NCBI GenBank assembly: GCA_016202875.1
Contig: JACQNX010000047.1
Span: 1-37,602, forward strand
From: Candidatus Aenigmatarchaeota archaeon
Lineage (GTDB): Archaea > Aenigmatarchaeota > Aenigmatarchaeia > GW2011-AR5
Direction of reading: 5' to 3'
DNA length: 37,602 bases
A model generated the notes under the pieces. That model was not told the DNA's origin. It saw only the letters and a program-made list of their open reading frames with translations, and searched no databases. The translations under genes and the position numbers were made by a program. Positions 35,853-37,602 of the stretch are shown piece by piece. Positions within the stretch are counted from its first letter, which is position 1. Each line of letters opens with the position of its first letter.

Positions 35853-37028
35853 ATGATGATGAATTTTTCTACTATGCTGAAAAAATACTGGCCTACAATT
35901 ATTATCCTTGCAATAGTAGTGCTCGGGCTTTATGTAAGGATTTTTGACTATAAATTCCCTTACCTGCGCAACATAGACTCGTATGCATTCACAAGGCAGA
36001 TTGAGGATGTTGCCAACAATGGTTACTTGCCGCAGCACGATGACCTTTCTCTTGCGCCGGCAGGACAGGACAGGCCTCTGGGCAGAGACCTCTATGTTTA
36101 CATAATGGCATATGGATTCAGTTTTGTGAGGTTCTTCAGTCCTGGCTACACACTGTTTCAATTCCTGATATGGGCGCCTGCGCTCATGGCGGCGCTCATG
36201 GCCATACCTATGTACTATATAGGCAAAATACTCTATGACAGGCGGGCTGGGATACTGGCTGCGTTTTTTATTGTATTTGACATATCAATACTTTCCAGGA
36301 CACTTGGCGGAGACCCTGACAATGACACATCTGTCCTCCTGTTCCCTCTAATAGCTATTGCCTTATTCTTGCTTGCATACAAATACACCAATGAAAAAGG
36401 CTTCACAAAAAAAGGCATTCTTTATACAATTCTGGCTGGAATAGGACTTGTGGCATGGGGCTATATATGGAGTGGCTTCTGGTTTGTGATATGGCTCATA
36501 GCAGGATTTCTTATTGTCAAGATAATCATGAAGCTAGTTAAGAGCAGAAACATAACAGGGATAAAAGAGATGAAGCGGCCCATATTTGTATTCATTGCGA
36601 TGATTGTAATATTCTTTGTACTCACTGTGCCGTTTTTGGGGCCGAGGGTCATTACAGAAACAGTGCAGGGGCCGTTCTCTTTCGGCGATATTAAAAGCGA
36701 AGAGAACAGAGAATTCCCCAATGTTTACGTTTCTGTGGCTGAGCTACAGACAGGTGGAGGAGTACGCGAGATTGTCCAGAGAACAAACATATACCTATTT
36801 GTTTTCATGATCTTTTCATTGGTATATCTGGCTGTTTCAGCACTTATGAAAAGGAAAGAGCATATTGATACTTTTATACTTCTGCTGATATGGTTTGTGG
36901 GACCACTGATTGCAACTGGTATAGGCATCAGGTTCGCTATTTTGTTTTCAGCACCCATTGCTATAGGGTCAGCGATATTGGTTTCCAAAATATTCAGAAT
37001 AATTGACGGCGAAGGAGTTGCAGAATAA
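35853..37028 (+). CDS. Oligosaccharyltransferase STT3/AglB-like, N-terminal membrane part
   Basis: RNIDSYAFTRQIEDV, LSRTLGGDPDNDTSVL and IRFAILFSAPIAIGSA match STT3 membrane motifs. Confidence 0.85.
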   Translation: MMMNFSTMLKKYWPTIIILAIVVLGLYVRIFDYKFPYLRNIDSYAFTRQIEDVANNGYLPQHDDLSLAPAGQDRPLGRDLYVYIMAYGFSFVRFFSPGYTLFQFLIWAPALMAALMAIPMYYIGKILYDRRAGILAAFFIVFDISILSRTLGGDPDNDTSVLLFPLIAIALFLLAYKYTNEKGFTKKGILYTILAGIGLVAWGYIWSGFWFVIWLIAGFLIVKIIMKLVKSRNITGIKEMKRPIFVFIAMIVIFFVLTVPFLGPRVITETVQGPFSFGDIKSEENREFPNVYVSVAELQTGGGVREIVQRTNIYLFVFMIFSLVYLAVSALMKRKEHIDTFILLLIWFVGPLIATGIGIRFAILFSAPIAIGSAILVSKIFRIIDGEGVAE

Positions 37029-37602
37029 ATGGTTAATAAATATCTGGGAAGCGCTATTGGCAGTATCGTTATTATGACAGCAGTTTTCCTTATACATACT
37101 GTTTTATCGTTTCCATTAAATTATACAATAGGCTTTGCAGCGGCGTTTCTGGTTTATATTCTGGCTTTTTTCTTTGTCACCAAGAAAAAAAGTTTCACAG
37201 AGAAAAATTTCACAGACATAACATTCCTGCACCTCACTGGTGTGGCAATTCTGCTCGCATTTGCCTTCTTTAACATGACATTTCTATTTGTAGTACTTAT
37301 TGTACTTTCAATAGCATTCGTCGTAATGAAGGCGTTTTCTATCAGGGATCTTCTAAAGACACTGTTCATGTTTATCGTTGTCTTTATAGCAGCGACAACA
37401 TCTTTCCAACCTGCTGTTGCAATATCATCTGGCCAGGGGACAGTGCTCAGCGACAACTGGTGGAACTCGCTGAACTGGATAAGGAACAACACAGATACAT
37501 GCGCTGTGGTGGCCACATACTGGGATCCTGGACATTTCATTACAGGCATTGCCAAAAGGGCTGTTGTCTTTGATGGTGCGTCACAGAATGCGCTCTGGAA
37601 TA
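37029..37602 (+). CDS. STT3/AglB-like C-terminal part with WWDYG-equivalent motif (truncated by window end)
   Basis: MVNKYLGSAIGSIVIMTAVF…SDNWWNSLNWIRNNTDTCAVVATYWDPGHFITGIAKRAVVFDGASQNALWN; same frame as 35853-37028 and separated from it by one TAA. Confidence 0.85.
   Translation, partial: MVNKYLGSAIGSIVIMTAVFLIHTVLSFPLNYTIGFAAAFLVYILAFFFVTKKKSFTEKNFTDITFLHLTGVAILLAFAFFNMTFLFVVLIVLSIAFVVMKAFSIRDLLKTLFMFIVVFIAATTSFQPAVAISSGQGTVLSDNWWNSLNWIRNNTDTCAVVATYWDPGHFITGIAKRAVVFDGASQNALWN

Noticed and set aside
1-37602. tRNA/rRNA genes
   Set aside because: No convincing T-arm plus acceptor combination or rRNA signature was found by eye; a tRNAscan/Infernal run would be needed to exclude intron-containing tRNAs or small C/D-box RNAs.

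Overview
This 37.6-kb window looks like a gene-dense archaeal chromosome segment, possibly DPANN-like (lineage inferred from gene content and protein style, not tested). It carries replication and recombination genes: DnaG-type primase, Hjc resolvase, Orc1/Cdc6, a PolD small-subunit (DP1) homologue, a family B polymerase with an intein, and a short histone. It also carries mevalonate-entry genes (class II HMG-CoA reductase, HMG-CoA synthase, thiolase, DUF35 OB/Zn-ribbon protein), secretion and envelope genes (SecD/SecF, geranylgeranyl reductase family, STT3/AglB-like oligosaccharyltransferase), NAC, PurF, an M1 aminopeptidase with HEAT-like repeats, an M24 peptidase, and a small accessory island (Fic, MazF/AbrB, orphan gene between 24-bp direct repeats). 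The most notable observations are: (1) an STT3/AglB gene split by one in-frame TAA that abuts an in-frame ATG with an embedded Shine-Dalgarno, placing the catalytic WWDYG-equivalent on a second ORF; (2) a DP1 homologue whose phosphoesterase motifs are degenerate (GNHD->GKDA, HGR->NNF); (3) a tandemly duplicated two-gene module of unknown small proteins, the second copy decayed, plus a receiver-like ORF, inserted between HMG-CoA synthase and thiolase; (4) a 639-bp cassette-like unit between perfect 24-bp direct repeats; (5) a candidate replication origin upstream of orc1/cdc6; (6) tandem operator-like palindromes around the Fic promoter; (7) a stand-alone LigD-phosphoesterase-like protein. All product calls come from reading motifs by eye; no database search was run.
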